This document shows, piece after piece, positions 5,054 through 6,330 of a stretch of DNA of 6,330 nt. Each line of letters starts with the position of its first letter. Position 1 is the stretch's first letter. The DNA lies in contig CAJLXE010000101.1 of NCBI GenBank assembly GCA_905210525.1, forward strand, positions 1-6,330, written 5' to 3'. This stretch comes from an uncultured Clostridia bacterium. GTDB lineage: Bacteria; Bacillota; Clostridia; HGM11327. The position numbers were made by a program, and so were the translations under genes. The notes beneath the pieces were generated by a model that was not told where the DNA came from, did no database searches, and was given only the letters and a program-made list of their open reading frames with translations.

Positions 5054-5808
5054 AAAAGCTATATGACAAAAATGAGCTGACTTTTGCGATTGTGTGGATA
5101 GTGTTTTATTGCGTTTTGCAATCCTTGGCAAATCCGTTGAATAAAATAATCGGAATCGAATATTCGGCAAATGCCGTTTTCTGTATTTTGCAGACCGGAA
5201 TTCTTTTTACTTTTATACGAAAAAACAATTTGCAGAAACGGTATGGGCTTTGCAAATCCAACGTTCCTGCATGGCGGTTCCTTTACTATGTGCCGTTACT
5301 TATCCTGGCATCAGGGAATCTTTGGAACGGTGCCGCTCTCAACTATTCGCTGAAGGAAACGGCTTGCCGTGTTGCGTGTATGCTTTGTGTTGGATTTTTG
5401 GAGGAAGTAATTTTCAGAGGCTTTCTGTTTGCTGCAATCGCAAGGAATAATATAAAATCCGCCATTATTGTTTCAAGTGTAACCTTTGGCGTCGGGCACC
5501 TGATAAATTTATTTAACGGCAGTGGTATGGACTTGGTAAACAATTTGTGTCAGATTTGCTTTGCAATTGCGATGGGTTTCTTGCTTGTAACTATTTTTTA
5601 CCGCGGTGGAAGCTTGTTACCCTGCATTATTGTCCATTCTGCTATCAATACGATCGGGACTTTTGCAAATAAAATAGATATTACCGTGAAAGAACACTTG
5701 ATTCATATAATTATTCTGATATTGATAACCGTTGTCTATACCTTAATCCTTACAAGAACGCTTCCGAAATGCGGGTGGGAAAATACAAATGATGCGAGAA
5801 GTAAATGA
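5050..5808 (+). CDS. CPBP/CAAX-type intramembrane metalloprotease
   Basis: The 252-residue product is a multi-pass membrane protein with the motifs of the CPBP family (Abi, CAAX protease and bacteriocin-processing; Rce1-like): EEVIFRG with E118, E119 and R123, FGVGH with F146 and H150, and HSAIN with H196 and N200. These glutamates and histidines are the expected active-site set and all are present. Hydrophobic helices lie at about 11-28, 40-56, 76-92, 105-130, 137-157, 164-184, 187-203 and 217-236, consistent with eight segments. AGGAGGA at 5037-5043 precedes ATG 5050, which overlaps the tetR stop by 4 nt, so the two are translationally coupled. Relatives process prenylated proteins or peptide pheromones, or confer self-immunity to bacteriocins; no substrate gene is visible here. 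No clear terminator follows the stop. Confidence 0.93.
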   Translation: MKKLYDKNELTFAIVWIVFYCVLQSLANPLNKIIGIEYSANAVFCILQTGILFTFIRKNNLQKRYGLCKSNVPAWRFLYYVPLLILASGNLWNGAALNYSLKETACRVACMLCVGFLEEVIFRGFLFAAIARNNIKSAIIVSSVTFGVGHLINLFNGSGMDLVNNLCQICFAIAMGFLLVTIFYRGGSLLPCIIVHSAINTIGTFANKIDITVKEHLIHIIILILITVVYTLILTRTLPKCGWENTNDARSK

Positions 5809-5854
5809 ATCATCATGAAAAAACTTCAAGTCATTCAGAGATCAATTAATGTCT

Positions 5855-5953
5855 TCAGAATAACCTATGACGGAGGTGAGCTGCAATTTCTTCCTGCGTA
5901 AGGCTTTTATTGCGGCGCAGCTTCTTTATCTTTTTGCCAATCACAAGTTCCAT
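5855..5953 (-). pseudogene. XRE-family HTH regulator, N-terminal remnant
   Basis: Read on the minus strand from ATG 5953-5951, the frame begins MELVIGKKIKKLRRNKSLTQ and continues EEIAAHL. This is the standard start of an XRE (HTH_3) DNA-binding domain: helix 1 with K-x-I-K-x-L-R, then LTQEEIAAHL as helix 2. The recognition helix that should follow (normally of the type GVS-x-x-x-ISKWE) is missing. Likeness ends near 5873, after which come RHRLF and a stop at 5857-5855. The gene is therefore cut within its DNA-binding domain and cannot be functional. It is the only minus-strand coding signal in the window, and its breakpoint lies only about 65 nt beyond the end of the protease gene. Confidence 0.75.
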
Positions 5954-5971
5954 AGTATTATTCTCATCTTG

Positions 5972-6061
5972 TCACGCCGCAAATTTGTCACGCAGATTCC
6001 GGAAGAAAAGGGCAAGAAACGCAAGCTCGGCATGAGGTGTATCTTCAAGTATTAAAGAATA
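5972..6061 (-). pseudogene. Possible C-terminal fragment upstream of the XRE remnant
   Basis: On the minus strand a frame reading EDTPHAELAFLALFFRNLRD and then KFAA stops at 5974-5972, 18 nt before the ATG of the XRE remnant. Its composition looks protein-like and the spacing resembles an operon, so it may be the end of a gene once located upstream of the XRE regulator. Further upstream the frame turns into low-complexity Leu/Ser/Pro sequence typical of non-coding reading. I do not recognise the family. The 5' limit given here is approximate. Confidence 0.3.
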
Positions 6062-6271
6062 TATGGCAGGGCAAATATATACGCCACGCGGCAAAGTTGG
6101 CAAACACGAACAGCGTATTGTCAATACAAAAAGCGAGGGGATTTGTAAGAGAAGACTGGAGGAGAGGCTTACTGGGAATCAATAAATATAAAGCAAATAA
6201 CATCTTGTGTCTGAAAAGCTTTGTTCTATCAATGGTTTAGTTATTCAACCAAAATTCAACGGATTAAGTTA

Positions 6272-6300
6272 TTGTGTTTACTCTGCGTTTCTTTTATAAT
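6272..6300 (+). promoter_or_regulatory. Possible promoter before the last gene
   Basis: TTGTGT at 6272-6277 and TATAAT at 6295-6300 are 17 nt apart, a good -10 with a partial -35. A transcript from here would begin at about 6307, which is on or just past the AGGGG sequence that should serve as ribosome binding site for ATG 6316. So either transcription starts elsewhere, the message is almost leaderless, or the -10 match is fortuitous. Confidence 0.45.
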
Positions 6301-6315
6301 AGGGGTGTAGCTACG

Positions 6316-6330
6316 ATGAAAAAAACAATT
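6316..6330 (+). CDS. Start of an unidentified gene, cut by the window end
   Basis: ATG 6316 opens a frame MKKTI that leaves the window after five codons. AGGGGTG at 6301-6307 with 8 nt spacing is a plausible ribosome binding site. A lysine-rich start is compatible with a secreted or membrane protein but proves nothing. No product can be assigned. Confidence 0.5.

Larger units (their letters stand above)
5809..6294. other. Non-genic region with gene debris
   Basis: No complete gene with a good ribosome binding site is present. The clearest content is the XRE remnant on the minus strand (5855-5953). Plus-strand frames over 5867-6055 are the antisense shadow of this debris. A 40-codon frame at 6063-6185 (MAGQIYTPRGKVGKHEQR..., strongly basic) has no convincing ribosome binding site and I do not recognise it; it may be the tail of another lost gene. 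No terminator, tRNA or inverted-repeat end of an insertion sequence was found. Confidence 0.5.

Noticed and set aside
5867..6055. A plus-strand protein over 5867-6055
   Set aside because: The minus strand encodes a clear XRE start over the same bases, so the plus-strand frame is its shadow.
1..6330. CRISPR array, tRNA or rRNA genes, insertion-sequence ends, integrase or attachment sites
   Set aside because: I found no spaced repeat array, no cloverleaf-like or ribosomal sequence, no terminal inverted repeats and no recombinase gene in the window.

Overview
The window looks like chromosomal accessory DNA from a low-to-moderate GC, Gram-positive anaerobe of the Clostridia (Lachnospiraceae- or Oscillospiraceae-like). 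The reasons are strong GGAGG-type ribosome binding sites, two exact TTGACA-17-TATAAT promoters, dense ATGA stop/start overlaps, and protein families common in gut Firmicutes. The species cannot be named from the sequence. Genes read almost entirely on the + strand; the only minus-strand coding signal is a remnant near the right end.

Layout. Positions 1-225 hold the AT-rich end of an unrecognised reading frame that may begin outside the window. Positions 276-3951 form one tightly packed transcription unit: a consensus promoter with a palindromic operator, a TetR-family regulator, a DUF998-type membrane protein, a Vat/CatB-like hexapeptide O-acetyltransferase broken by a 2-nt frameshift, the N-terminal quarter of a CatA-like (CAT-fold) O-acetyltransferase, a small HEXXH membrane protein broken by a 1-nt frameshift, and an intact RsgA-type ribosome-associated GTPase. 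Neighbouring genes overlap by 4-11 nt, except for a 28-nt gap before the HEXXH gene. Positions 3952-4410 are a roughly 460-nt non-genic stretch with weak, unrecognised open frames and small inverted repeats. Positions 4411-5808 are a second unit: a consensus promoter whose -10 box lies inside a 38-bp palindrome, a second TetR-family regulator, and a CPBP/CAAX-type intramembrane protease coupled to it by an ATGA overlap. Positions 5809-6315 contain gene debris, including the first 27 or so residues of an XRE-family HTH regulator on the minus strand. A new gene appears to start at 6316 and runs out of the window.

How it works together (inference). Each TetR probably represses its own operon through the palindrome beside its promoter and is released by a ligand. 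The first operon combines two unrelated acetyltransferase families known for inactivating ribosome-targeting drugs (streptogramin A and chloramphenicol types), two membrane proteins and a GTPase that acts on the 30S subunit. This suggests an inducible response to a translation inhibitor or related xenobiotic. Three consecutive middle genes carry lesions while the genes on either side are intact, so in this strain the operon is either decaying or misassembled. Raw reads and intact homologous loci would decide.
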